DNA from: Micromonospora sp. NBC_01796
GTDB taxonomy: Bacteria > Actinomycetota > Actinomycetes > Mycobacteriales > Micromonosporaceae
Assembly (NCBI RefSeq): GCF_035917455.1
Contig: NZ_CP109078.1
Location: 1,426,001-1,490,000, forward strand
DNA length: 64,000 nucleotides
Direction of reading: 5' to 3'
Positions 50,919 through 58,805 of this stretch are shown here, piece by piece. The notes under the pieces are model-generated. The model made no database searches. It was not told the DNA's origin and worked only from the letters and a program-made list of their open reading frames with translations. The stretch's first letter is position 1; each line of letters starts with the position of its first letter. The translations under genes and the position numbers were made by a program.

Positions 50919-51575
50919 GTGATCCCCGTCCCGCGCGAGTCCGCCCAGGCCAGCGCCACCGTCGACCCACCGCCGGTGGTGACGACGATCACGGACGCCG
51001 AGATGATCTCGGTAGCGGGGGTGGCGGCAGCCGATCGGACGTTGGCCCTGGACGACGCGACCCACTGGGCGTTGCGTGCCCGCGACGGGGATCCGTCCGC
51101 GCAGGCGGCGTTCGTCCGGGCCACCCAGGCCGAGGTGTGGCGGTTCACCGCCGCCCTGGTCGACCGGGACAGTGCGGACGACCTGCTCCAGGACACCTAT
51201 CTGCGCGCGTTCCGAGCACTGCCGGCGTTCGAGGGCCGGTCGAGTGCGCGTACGTGGTTGCTCGGCATCGCCCGGCGGGCCTGCGCCGACCATCTCCGTA
51301 CGGTGGTCCGGCGACGCCGGTTGGACGAGCGGTTGACCGGGCAGGCGCACACCGATCACCCGTACCCGGATCCGGCCGGGCAGTTCGGTGCGGCGGACCT
51401 GCTCCGGCGGCTGCCCGCCGAGCGGCGCGGCGCGTTTGTCCTCACCCAACTCCTCGGGCTGTCGTACGCCGAGGCGGCGGCGGTGGAGGGGGTGCCGGTG
51501 GGCACCATCCGGTCCCGGGTGGCGCGGGCGCGGGCCGAACTGGTCGAGGCGGTCGGCGATGCGCTGGCGAGCTGA
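50919..51575 (+). CDS. ECF-family RNA polymerase sigma factor
   Basis: 218 residues from GTG 50919; the frame is open to ATG 50823, but that would leave only 13 bases to the divergent anti-sigma gene. Sigma-2 region: ALRARDGDPSAQAAFVRATQ, DSADDLLQDTYLRAFRALPAFEG, ARTWLLGIARRACADHLR. Sigma-4 region: LPAERRGAFVLTQLLGLSYAEAAAVEG and VGTIRSRVARARAELVEAV. Directs transcription of a stress regulon, held by the adjacent ZAS anti-sigma. The target is unknown; copper-linked neighbours suggest metal or redox stress. Confidence 0.9.
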   Translation: MIPVPRESAQASATVDPPPVVTTITDAEMISVAGVAAADRTLALDDATHWALRARDGDPSAQAAFVRATQAEVWRFTAALVDRDSADDLLQDTYLRAFRALPAFEGRSSARTWLLGIARRACADHLRTVVRRRRLDERLTGQAHTDHPYPDPAGQFGAADLLRRLPAERRGAFVLTQLLGLSYAEAAAVEGVPVGTIRSRVARARAELVEAVGDALAS

Positions 51576-51705
51576 ACCGGGCGGCGGTCGGGAAAACGCC
51601 GGGGTCGGCTGGGAGCGTTTCGGGATCGGCTGGGAGGTTCCTGGGGTCTGCTGGGACTTGACTGGGAAGCGGAACCGCCCGGCAGGGTCCGGCGACTAAG
51701 GAGCC

Positions 51706-52224
51706 ATGACCATGGTGACCTCAGCACGCGCGCGTTGGGATCCCGTCCAACCGTGGCTCGGGCTGGCCGTACGCCTCGGCTTGGCGGCGGTGTGGTTCTG
51801 GGCCGGCAGCACGAAAGTCGGTGACCTGGCCGCCGCCGGCCGGGCCGTGAACGCGTACCAGATTTTCTCCTTCGACGTGTCCAGGGTGATCGGGGCGGCA
51901 CAGCCGTTCGTCGAGATCGCCCTCGGCGTACTCCTGCTCCTCGGGCTGGCCACCCGACTGGCCGCCGGTGTCTCCGCGCTCCTGCTGGTGCTGTTCATCG
52001 CGGGGATCGCCTCGGCCTGGGCCCGTGGCCTGGCGATCGACTGCGGGTGCTTCAGCGAGGGCGGGCCGCTGGCCGTCGGCCAGACCCCGAGTTACCTGCC
52101 CGAGATCCTCCGGGACATCGGGTTCCTGATCATGGCGGCGTTCCTGCTGCGCTGGCCGCCCAGCCCATTGTCGATCGACCGGTGGATGGCCGGCGGGCAG
52201 CGTCTGGAGGACGAGGATGAGTAG
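51706..52224 (+). CDS. MauE/DoxX-family membrane protein
   Basis: 172 residues from ATG 51706. Four membrane helices (LGLAVRLGLAAVWFWAGSTK, a helix at PFVEIALGVLLLLGLATRL, VSALLLVLFIAGIASAWAR, ILRDIGFLIMAAFLLRW). The motif GLAIDCGCFSEGG with a Cys-x-Cys pair is the MauE signature. MauE-like proteins hold a thiol pair on the outer face that exchanges with thioredoxin-like partners. The DsbA-like gene overlaps it by eight bases. Confidence 0.88.
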   Translation: MTMVTSARARWDPVQPWLGLAVRLGLAAVWFWAGSTKVGDLAAAGRAVNAYQIFSFDVSRVIGAAQPFVEIALGVLLLLGLATRLAAGVSALLLVLFIAGIASAWARGLAIDCGCFSEGGPLAVGQTPSYLPEILRDIGFLIMAAFLLRWPPSPLSIDRWMAGGQRLEDEDE

Positions 52225-53038
52225 CCCACGGGGGCCGGGCCGCCAAGGCGGTTCGGGACGCAGGCCGGACAAGGCCCAGCAGGGCCCGCAGAAGGCACAG
52301 GGACCGCAGAAGGCACAGAAGGGACAGAAGGCGGCGCAGAAGAAGAGTTCCGCCCGGGTGGTCCGCGAGCAACTGGCCCGGGAGCGCCGCCGCCGACGCA
52401 CGATCTGGACCTCGCTGATCGCGGTCGCGGTGCTGGTCATCGCCGGTCTGATCGGCTGGAGCGTCTTCGCCAGCCAGCCTTCGACCAGCGACTTCACCGC
52501 GCCGGCCAACGCCACCGCGGACGGCAACGCGATAGTGGTCGGCACCGGGCCGGTCACCATCGACATCTACGAGGACTTCATCTGCCCGTTCTGCGGCCAG
52601 TTCGAGAAGTCCACCGGCGCCACGCTCGACCAGCTGGTCAGCGAGAACAAGGTGAAGCTCCAGTTCCACCCGGTCGCGTACCTCGACCGGGCCTCCTCGA
52701 CCAACTACTCGACCCGGTCGTCCGCCGCCTCCGGCTGCGCGGCCGACGAGGGCAAATACCGGGAGTACGCCGAAGCGCTGTTCAACCGGCAGCCGGCCGA
52801 GGGCAGTGCCGGACTGAGCGACGACGAGCTGATCAGCATCGGGACCTCGGTCGGGCTGGACGGGGGCACCTTCGGGTCCTGCGTACGTGACGGTACGTTC
52901 AAGCCGTGGACCGCGCATGTGACCGAGGCGGCGAGCCGGGCGAACATCAACAGCACGCCGACCGTACTCGTCAACGGCAAGGGCGTGAACCCGAACGCCG
53001 ACGCCCTCAACGCGGCAGTGGCAGCGGCCACGAAGTGA
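52217..53038 (+). CDS. membrane-anchored DsbA-like thiol oxidoreductase
   Basis: 273 residues from ATG 52217. A long Q/K/G-rich cytoplasmic start (GPQKAQGPQKAQKGQK), one membrane helix (IWTSLIAVAVLVIAGLIGWSVF, about residues 70-91), then a DsbA fold: IDIYEDFICPFCGQFEKS with the CPFC redox site, an inserted helical region and INSTPTVLVNGKGV with the cis-Pro. Works outside the membrane, making or shuffling disulfides, presumably with the MauE-like partner. GTGA overlap with the next gene. Confidence 0.92.
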   Translation: MSSPRGPGRQGGSGRRPDKAQQGPQKAQGPQKAQKGQKAAQKKSSARVVREQLARERRRRRTIWTSLIAVAVLVIAGLIGWSVFASQPSTSDFTAPANATADGNAIVVGTGPVTIDIYEDFICPFCGQFEKSTGATLDQLVSENKVKLQFHPVAYLDRASSTNYSTRSSAASGCAADEGKYREYAEALFNRQPAEGSAGLSDDELISIGTSVGLDGGTFGSCVRDGTFKPWTAHVTEAASRANINSTPTVLVNGKGVNPNADALNAAVAAATK

Positions 53039-54165
53039 TCCGTCGACTGCTCACCGTGTGCGTCGCCGGCCTGCTCGGCGCGCTCGCGGTGGGCAGCCCG
53101 GCGCTCGCCCACGGTGCGGACGCCCCGGACGGCACCGACTACCGGACCTCGGTCACCACGCTCGCCCCGGCTCTGCCCGGCCTCACCGTACGGGCGGTCG
53201 AGGCGGGCGCCCGGCTGGAGCTGACCAACCGGACCGGCCGGACCGTCGAGGTCCTCGGCTATGCCGGTGAGCCCTACCTCGAGGTCCGCCCGGACGGGGT
53301 GTACGAGAACCGGAACTCCCCCGCGACGTACCTGAACCGGACCCTGGACGGGGACACCGAACCGCCGGCCGGGACCGACCCGACCCTGCCCCCGTCGTGG
53401 CAGCGGATCGGCACCGAACCGGTGGCCCGGTGGCACGACCAGCGCACCCACTGGCTGGAGGAGGCCCCACCGGAGCAGGTACGCGCCGACCCGGACCGGA
53501 CGCACCGGATCCGGGACTGGACGGTCCCGTTGCGCGACGGCGTCACCCCGATCGAGCTGCACGGGACCCTGGACTGGTTGCCGCCACCGAGCCCCGGACC
53601 GTGGTGGCTGGTGAGCCTGGTCGGCGCGCTCGCCCTCGGCACGCTCGGCCTGCTCCCGGCCGGTACGCGTCGCGGCCGTCTGGTGACGGCAACGCTGGCC
53701 GGGGGCTTCGCCCTGGCCGGGGCGGGTGCGGTCGCCTTCGCGGTGGCCCGCGAGTTGGACGCCGGGGCGGACGGGCTGGGCGGGGTGACGCAGGGCCTGC
53801 TCGCCGGGCAGATCTGGCCGCTGCTCACCGGGCTCGGCGCGCTCGCCGCCGGGGCGTACGCGTTGGCCCGACGCCCGGCCGCCGACTTCGCCCTGGCCCT
53901 GTCCGGGGCCTGCCTGGCCCTGTTCGCCGGGGTCGCGAACGCGGCGGTGTTCGGCCGGTCGGTGGCCCCCGTGCCCTGGCCGGGGACGTCGGCGCGGGTC
54001 CTGGTCGCGGCCATGATCGTGATCGGGGTCGGTGGGACGCTGGCCGGTGTGCTGCGGCTGCGCGCGGTGGAACGCGACGCCCCCGGCGCCGGTGGCGTCG
54101 TGCACCGGGATGCGGCGGCGGGCGATCAGCCTCGGGCGGCTGCCGCGACGGGGTCGAATCCGTAG
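53035..54165 (+). CDS. membrane protein with extracytoplasmic domain, thiol-redox operon
   Basis: 376 residues from GTG 53035. Signal peptide VIRRLLTVCVAGLLGALAVG ending ALA with mature HGADAPDG. A beta-rich domain of about 170 residues (LTVRAVEAGARLELTNRTGR, then HDQRTHWLEEAPPEQV) precedes four to five membrane helices. No family is named with certainty. Co-transcription with the DsbA-like and MauE-like proteins suggests export or metal-related redox. Its last 40 bases overlap the end of the convergent ABC ATPase gene. Confidence 0.75.
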   Translation: MIRRLLTVCVAGLLGALAVGSPALAHGADAPDGTDYRTSVTTLAPALPGLTVRAVEAGARLELTNRTGRTVEVLGYAGEPYLEVRPDGVYENRNSPATYLNRTLDGDTEPPAGTDPTLPPSWQRIGTEPVARWHDQRTHWLEEAPPEQVRADPDRTHRIRDWTVPLRDGVTPIELHGTLDWLPPPSPGPWWLVSLVGALALGTLGLLPAGTRRGRLVTATLAGGFALAGAGAVAFAVARELDAGADGLGGVTQGLLAGQIWPLLTGLGALAAGAYALARRPAADFALALSGACLALFAGVANAAVFGRSVAPVPWPGTSARVLVAAMIVIGVGGTLAGVLRLRAVERDAPGAGGVVHRDAAAGDQPRAAAATGSNP

Positions 54166-54899
54166 GGCAGTTCGAGCCGGTGCCGGGCCAGCAGGTCGGC
54201 GTCGGCGAGCACCTCGGCCGTGCCGCCGTCGGCGACGATCCGGCCACCGTCGAGGATCACCGCCCGATCGCAGAGTTCCAACGCGTACGGCAGGTCGTGG
54301 GTGACCATCAGCAGGGTCACCGGCAGTCCGCGCAGGATCTCGGCCAGTTCCCGGCGGGCGGCCGGATCGAGGTTGGACGACGGCTCGTCGAGCACCAGGA
54401 TCTCCGGGTGCATGGCGAGCACGGTGGCCACCGCGACCCGGCGACGCTGGCCGAACGACAGGTGGTGCGGCGCCCGGTCCCGGTGCTCGCTCATCCCGAC
54501 CGCGGTCAGTGCCTCGTCGACCCGGGCGGCCAGTTCGGCACCGCGCAGCCCGAGGTTGGCCGGGCCGAACGCCACGTCCTCCGCGACGGTGGGCAGGAAG
54601 AGCTGGTCGTCGGGGTCCTGGAAGACGATGCCGACCCGGCGGCGGATCTCGCCCAGGGTGGCCCGGTCCCGGTCCACGGTCAGCCCGCCGACGGCGACGG
54701 TTCCCTGCGCCGCGGCGAGGATCCCGTTCAGGTGCAGCACCAGCGTGGTCTTGCCCGCGCCGTTCGGCCCGAGCAGGGCCACCCTGTCCCCCTTCGGCAC
54801 GGTCAGGTCGACCCCGTGCAGGGCGACGTGACCGTCGGGGTAGGCGAAGCGCACGCCGCGTACGTCCAGCGAGGGGGCGGTTTCCACAGCATCGATCAT
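54126..54899 (-). CDS. cbiO: ECF-type metal ABC transporter ATPase (CbiO/NikO)
   Basis: 257 residues from ATG 54899. Walker A GPNGAGKTTLVLHLNG (about residues 42-57), Q-loop VFQDPDDQLF, signature LSFGQRRRVAVATVL, Walker B LVLDEPSSNLDPAAR and H-loop THD. It energises the CbiQ/CbiM module encoded just upstream. Transcribed last in the operon; the stop lies within the convergent membrane-protein gene, a 40-base tail-to-tail overlap. Confidence 0.92.
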   Translation of the reverse strand: MIDAVETAPSLDVRGVRFAYPDGHVALHGVDLTVPKGDRVALLGPNGAGKTTLVLHLNGILAAAQGTVAVGGLTVDRDRATLGEIRRRVGIVFQDPDDQLFLPTVAEDVAFGPANLGLRGAELAARVDEALTAVGMSEHRDRAPHHLSFGQRRRVAVATVLAMHPEILVLDEPSSNLDPAARRELAEILRGLPVTLLMVTHDLPYALELCDRAVILDGGRIVADGGTAEVLADADLLARHRLELPYGFDPVAAAARG

Positions 54900-54972
54900 G
54901 ACAGCCTCGGATTGGTGGCGCCGACGCTGGTCAGGCCGGTGCGGGCGGCGCTCGTCCGACCACCGGTGCGGC

Positions 54973-55743
54973 TCATCCGAGGACCAGGGCGGTCACGGCG
55001 ATGCCGGCGGCGGCGAGCGGTACGGCCGCACCGGCGACCCAGTGCCCGGCGGTCGCGGCACCGGTGGACTGCCACACCGCCGGCATCCGACCGTCGTAGC
55101 CACGGGCGAGCATCGCCAGGTAGACCCGCTCGCCGCGTTCGTACGCGCGGAGGAAGAGCGCGCCGATGCCGGCCGCGAAGCCCCGCAACTGCCAGAGGAA
55201 GCGCGGGTCGTCGCCACGGGAGAGCCGGGCGACCCGCATCCGCCGGGCCTCCCCGGCCAGCACGTCGAGGTAGCGGAGCATGAAGGTGGCGATCTGGGTG
55301 AGGACCTGCGGGCAGTGCAGCCGGTCCAGGCCGAGGATCAGGTCCCGCATGGTGGTGGTCCCGGCCAGCAGGAGCGAGGCGAGTACGCCGAGGGTGCCCT
55401 TGGCGAGGATGTTCCAGCCGCCGTACAGGCCGTCGACGGAGAGGCTCAGGCCGAGCCAGCTCACCCGCTCGCCGTGGCCGAGGAACGGCAGCGCGAAGGC
55501 GAAGAAGACGAACGGCAGCTCGATCAGCGATCGCTTGAGCAGCCAGCCGGGGCCGATCCGGGCCAGCGCCGCCACCACGACCACCAGTACGGCGTACCCG
55601 CCGAACGCCCAGAACGCGTGTCTCGGGGTGGCGACCACGGCGATGCTGAAGGCCACCATCGCCGTGATCTTCACCTCGGGGGCGAGCCGGTGCACGGGCG
55701 AGTCGCCCTCCCGGTAGAGCACGTGCGCGTGCCCGGCGCCCAT
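54973..55743 (-). CDS. cbiQ: ECF-type metal transporter T-component (CbiQ/NikQ)
   Basis: 256 residues from ATG 55743 (MGAGHAHVLYREGDSPVHRLAP is the family start). Membrane segments and the coupling motif ARRMRVARLSRGDD followed by FLRAYERGERVYLAMLARGYDG, which contain the Arg-x-Arg helices that contact CbiO. It lies directly after the PDGLE gene, with the stop of the latter next to its ATG. Seventy-three bases separate it from cbiO. Confidence 0.92.
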   Translation of the reverse strand: MGAGHAHVLYREGDSPVHRLAPEVKITAMVAFSIAVVATPRHAFWAFGGYAVLVVVVAALARIGPGWLLKRSLIELPFVFFAFALPFLGHGERVSWLGLSLSVDGLYGGWNILAKGTLGVLASLLLAGTTTMRDLILGLDRLHCPQVLTQIATFMLRYLDVLAGEARRMRVARLSRGDDPRFLWQLRGFAAGIGALFLRAYERGERVYLAMLARGYDGRMPAVWQSTGAATAGHWVAGAAVPLAAAGIAVTALVLG

Positions 55744-56157
55744 CTACTTCGCCGCTTCCGAGCCGGCCGGGACAGTGGTTGCGTCGGCGGTGTCGCCGGT
55801 GTCGGCGGGTCCGCTCGTGGCGGTGCCCCGGCGGCGGGTCAGCCAGAACAGGCCACCGCCGAGAGCGAAGGTGATCAGCACCCCGGCCACCCCGGACAAC
55901 CCGGTGGACAGGTACGAGTTCCGCACGCCCTGCACCCCGTAGTCGGCCAGCGGGCTGTCGGCCAGCTCGTGGTCCTTGGTCTGCTGTGCCGGGCAGCTCC
56001 CGCCGGTGATGTTGTCCTCGGCGTCGAAGGTGCAGCCCTCACGCAGCGAGGAGTCCAGTCCGTCCGGGTGGGACGAGGCGAAGTTGCTGACCACCCCGGC
56101 GAGCAGCAGGGCGACCAGCAGCCCGCCGATGAGGAAGGCCCAGTTCCGCTGCTTCAT
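55744..56157 (-). CDS. PDGLE-domain small component (CbiN-like) of the metal transporter
   Basis: 137 residues from ATG 56157 (ATGA overlap with cbiM). First helix WAFLIGGLLVALLLAGVVS, then the motif SSHPDGLDSSLREGC that names the PDGLE domain, a short loop, and second helix GLSGVAGVLITFALGGGLFWL. In nickel/cobalt ECF importers this subunit replaces CbiN and helps metal loading of CbiM. The tail is A/T-rich. Confidence 0.9.
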   Translation of the reverse strand: MKQRNWAFLIGGLLVALLLAGVVSNFASSHPDGLDSSLREGCTFDAEDNITGGSCPAQQTKDHELADSPLADYGVQGVRNSYLSTGLSGVAGVLITFALGGGLFWLTRRRGTATSGPADTGDTADATTVPAGSEAAK

Positions 56158-56855
56158 CGCGCACCTCCGGCGATCGGGTCGGCCAGGACCGGCACCGGCC
56201 GCAGGCCGCGCAGGGCGTAGACGAGGTCGGGTCGTACCTTGGCGACGGTGACCACGGTGGTGGCGGTGATCAGGCCCTCGCCGATGCCGATCAGCAGGTG
56301 GGCGCCGGCCATGGTGGCGGCCAGCCCACCGAGCGAGTCACCGAGGTCGGTGGTCCCGCCGAGCCAGTACTGCAGGATGAAGCCCTGCGAGGCGACCACG
56401 ACGCTGATCATGGCGGAGACGAAGCCGGTCACCGCCAGCCCGGCCGGCGTACGCGGCAGGACCCGGAGCAGGAGGGCGATCAGCAGGTAACCGACGGCCG
56501 TACCGAGGATCGCCATGTTGGTGATGTTCAGCCCGATCATCGCCACGCCGCCGTCGCTGAAGACCAGCGCCTGGACGACCAGCACCACCGACACGCAGAG
56601 CGCGCCGACCCACGGCCCGACCAGGATCGCGGCGAGCGCGCCGCCGAGCAGATGTCCGCTGACCCCGGCGGTGAAGATCGGGAAGTTCAGCATCTGGACG
56701 GCGAAGATGAACGCGGCCACCAGGCCGGCCATGGGTGCCAGCCGGTCGTCGAGGTCGCGCCGGGCGCGGATCACGCAGAACGTGAGCACCACCAGCGTGA
56801 ACGCCGCGAAGATCGCGGCTACGGGACCGTCGATGATCCCGTTCGAGATGTGCAT
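56154..56855 (-). CDS. cbiM: ECF-type nickel/cobalt transporter S-component (CbiM/NikM)
   Basis: 233 residues from ATG 56855, chosen because CbiM proteins need Met-His at the very N-terminus to bind the metal (here MHISNGIIDGP). GTG 56870 has the better ribosome site (GGAGGAATCA) and would require trimming of five residues. Six to seven helices; conserved internal stretches include NFPIFTAGVSGHLLGGALAA with the metal-ligand His, and GVAMIGLNITNMAILG. Imports Ni2+ or Co2+; the Nur-like box upstream favours nickel. Confidence 0.9.
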   Translation of the reverse strand: MHISNGIIDGPVAAIFAAFTLVVLTFCVIRARRDLDDRLAPMAGLVAAFIFAVQMLNFPIFTAGVSGHLLGGALAAILVGPWVGALCVSVVLVVQALVFSDGGVAMIGLNITNMAILGTAVGYLLIALLLRVLPRTPAGLAVTGFVSAMISVVVASQGFILQYWLGGTTDLGDSLGGLAATMAGAHLLIGIGEGLITATTVVTVAKVRPDLVYALRGLRPVPVLADPIAGGAR

Positions 56856-56934
56856 CGCGATGGACTGCACTGATTCCTCCCCACCCGCGGCGTGAAGGTC
56901 CGTGCCGGCGGGATCGCAGCGTATTTGCCAACGT

Positions 56935-56958
56935 GCCCTTGTTGCCAACATCTTGCAA
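56935..56958 (-). promoter_or_regulatory. Nur-like (nickel regulator) box before cbiM
   Basis: TTGCCA-ACATC-TTGCAA (56942-56958) matches the actinobacterial Nur pattern TTGCAA-N5-TTGCAA in all but one base; a further TTGCCAAC copy starts at 56935. It is 80-100 bases upstream of cbiM and 43 bases before the peroxiredoxin start, so a Fur-family metal repressor could act on either. Confidence 0.6.
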
Positions 56959-57001
56959 CAACTACTGACACCGATCAAGATCGTGCCTGCTGGCGGGGGT
57001 A

Positions 57002-57487
57002 ATGTCACGCCCCATGACGGGTTCTCGCCTCGCGCCGGGCGATTCGGCGCCAGAATTCACCCTCCCGACCGACGACGGCAAGACCCTTGCCCTCAAGGAG
57101 CTACGCGGTCGGAAGGTCGTGCTCTACGCGTACCCGGCCGCGATGACACCGGGCTGCACCAAGCAGGCCTGCGACTTCCGCGACTCGCTCGCCTCGCTCC
57201 AGGCCGCCGGGTACGAGGTCGTCGGCATCTCCCCCGACCAGCCCGCCAAGCTGGCCAAGTTCCGCGAGCGCGACGCGATCACGTTCCCGCTCGTCTCCGA
57301 CGCCGACAAGGCGGTGCTGACCGCGTACGGCGCGTACGGCGAGAAGCAGCTCTACGGCAAGACGGTCACCGGCGTGATCCGCTCCACCTTCGTGATCGAC
57401 GCCGACGGGCTGATCGAGCGGGCCCTCTACAACGTGAAGGCGACCGGCCACGTGGCCAAGCTCCGCCGCGACCTCGGCCTGGACTGA
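57002..57487 (+). CDS. bcp: peroxiredoxin, BCP/PrxQ type
   Basis: 161 residues from ATG 57002 (ATG 57014 in frame). Thioredoxin fold with DSAPEFTLPTDDG, KVVLYAYPAAMTPGCTKQAC holding peroxidatic Cys (TPGC) and resolving Cys five residues later (C-T-K-Q-A-C), then GISPDQPAKLAKF and the arginine region GVIRSTFVIDADG. Reduces peroxides with thioredoxin. Divergent from the nickel importer. Confidence 0.95.
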   Translation: MSRPMTGSRLAPGDSAPEFTLPTDDGKTLALKELRGRKVVLYAYPAAMTPGCTKQACDFRDSLASLQAAGYEVVGISPDQPAKLAKFRERDAITFPLVSDADKAVLTAYGAYGEKQLYGKTVTGVIRSTFVIDADGLIERALYNVKATGHVAKLRRDLGLD

Positions 57488-57578
57488 TCTTCCCGCGCGA
57501 CGGTCCGGTCGGCCGATCCCGGTACGCCGGACGTACGTGCGCGCGGCTGCCATCGAGGCTCTAGACTCGTACCCGCCA

Positions 57579-57662
57579 GCGGGAGTGGTGTAATGGCAGC
57601 CACGCAGGATTTAGGTTCCTGTGCCTTCGGGCGTGGGGGTTCGAGTCCCCCCTCCCGCACCA
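57579..57662 (+). tRNA. tRNA-Leu (TAG)
   Basis: 84 bases including encoded CCA. Acceptor GCGGGAG/CTCCCGC, anticodon stem CAGGA/TCCTG around loop TTTAGGT with anticodon TAG, long class II variable arm (TGCCTTCGGGCG region), T-arm GGGGG-TTCGAGT-CCCCC. Confidence 0.95.
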
Positions 57663-57673
57663 GGGTTCGTCGT

Positions 57674-57744
57674 CGATCTTGCACTTGTGGCGCCTGAATC
57701 AAGGCACTCATCCCGATTTGCCAACCACCACAAGTGCAAGATCG
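57674..57744. repeat. 17-base perfect inverted repeat beside tRNA-Leu
   Basis: CGATCTTGCACTTGTGG (57674-57690) and its exact complement (57728-57744) flank a 37-base spacer, 12 bases past the tRNA. It is longer and more perfect than the terminators in this window and does not belong to an obvious gene; it looks like a palindromic intergenic element or attachment-site remnant, and can also terminate the tRNA transcript. Confidence 0.7.
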
Positions 57745-57784
57745 TTTGCGATACCCGGTGTGTGGCGGCCGGTGGTGGGGGCGG

Positions 57785-58537
57785 TCAGAGTACGGGCACC
57801 CGGTACACCAGCTCGTAGCGACCGCGCGGCAGCACGATCGTGGCCGTCTCCACCGGCACACCGGCCGCGTAGTACGTCCGCACAATGACCCAGACAGGCG
57901 CCGAGGACGGGGCCAGGTCCAGCGCCTCCGCTTCATCCGGCAGTGCCGGGCGGTCCGTAAGCCGCTCCTCAAAGTCGTCGATCCGCACCCCGATCGAGTC
58001 CATCCGGGCCACCACACCAACCGCGGCACCGTCCTCCGGCCACTCGACCGGGGTGCCCGCGGTAATGGCCAGCGGCTCCCACGAGGTCGAGAGTTGGATC
58101 GGCTCACCGTCGGCAGCGAACCGGTACGAGGTTCGCATCACCGGTGCGCCGGGTTCGATGGCGAGCCGCTGGGCGATCAGGTCGTCGGCGACGTCGTGCC
58201 GGCTGTCGTGATCCCATGTTGGAGTGCGTTCAGCCTGCTCGGCGTCTCGAGCGAACGGGGAGGTCGGCCCGTCTGCGGCCCGCATGTTGCGGCCGTGGGC
58301 GTAGCGGATGAGGCGGCTGCCATCGCGTACGTAGACGCCGGACCCGGCCCGGCCAATGACGAGGCCCTCGCCCTTGAGGGTGGCGATGGCCCACTTCGCG
58401 ACGCTGCGGCTGATGTCGTGGGCGGCCATGAGCTTGGTTTCGCTGGGCAGCTTCGCGCCGGGCGGCAGTTCGCCGGTGAGGATTTGGGTGCGCAGGATGG
58501 CGGCGAGCTGTAGGTACGCGGGTGTGGTTCTGGGCAT
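57785..58537 (-). CDS. GntR-family regulator with UTRA ligand domain
   Basis: 250 residues. Winged HTH: YLQLAAILRTQILTGELPPG, LPSETKLMAAHDISRSVAKW, LKGEGLVIGRAGSGVYV. The C-terminal UTRA domain has APVMRTSYRFAADGEPIQLS and PVETATIVLPRGRYELVYRVPVL. HutC/UTRA regulators bind small sugars or acids; those of actinobacterial integrative elements (KorSA-like) repress excision genes. It diverges from five tiny overlapping genes across a region with two palindromes, so it probably represses them. Confidence 0.9.
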   Translation of the reverse strand: MPRTTPAYLQLAAILRTQILTGELPPGAKLPSETKLMAAHDISRSVAKWAIATLKGEGLVIGRAGSGVYVRDGSRLIRYAHGRNMRAADGPTSPFARDAEQAERTPTWDHDSRHDVADDLIAQRLAIEPGAPVMRTSYRFAADGEPIQLSTSWEPLAITAGTPVEWPEDGAAVGVVARMDSIGVRIDDFEERLTDRPALPDEAEALDLAPSSAPVWVIVRTYYAAGVPVETATIVLPRGRYELVYRVPVL

Positions 58538-58593
58538 GGCTATACCTCCGGTCAGCCCGACCAGTCGATCACAGCTCGACCACTAAAGCTAGT

Positions 58594-58641
58594 ACGCCAA
58601 GTTTGGCGTGGTCTATTGCCAGAGCCTACCTAGTCGACTAG
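58594..58641. promoter_or_regulatory. GntR operator-like palindromes
   Basis: ACGCCAA-GT-TTGGCGT (58594-58609) and CTAGTCGACTAG (58630-58641) are perfect dyads. A CTAGT half-site also occurs at 58589-58593. They are 56-104 bases upstream of the GntR start and lead toward the small-gene operon. Confidence 0.65.
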
Positions 58642-58651
58642 CTTTTGAACC

Positions 58652-58705
58652 GATCCCGTCACCGCCCGACTCCGGCCAGCAACCAAGGTGGGCGGTGGCG
58701 GGATC
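58652..58705 (+). terminator. possible leader hairpin of the small-gene operon
   Basis: GATCCCGTCACCGCCC (58652-58667) pairs with 58690-58705 with one mismatch around a 22-base loop, about 100 bases before the first small gene. It may be an attenuator. Confidence 0.4.
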
Positions 58706-58805
58706 CCTGGTCGGGCGCCGGTCCAGCTTCCCGTGGCTTGCCCGGCGCCCCGGGGCGCGGCGGCGGTAGTGGCGTCGCTCGCGCCCCACCTACTGGAGGT
58801 GGGCG

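Noticed and set aside
56871-57001. Cobalamin riboswitch upstream of cbiM
   Set aside because: The 130 bases are too short and lack a B12-box-like segment; the metal-regulator-like box explains the region better.
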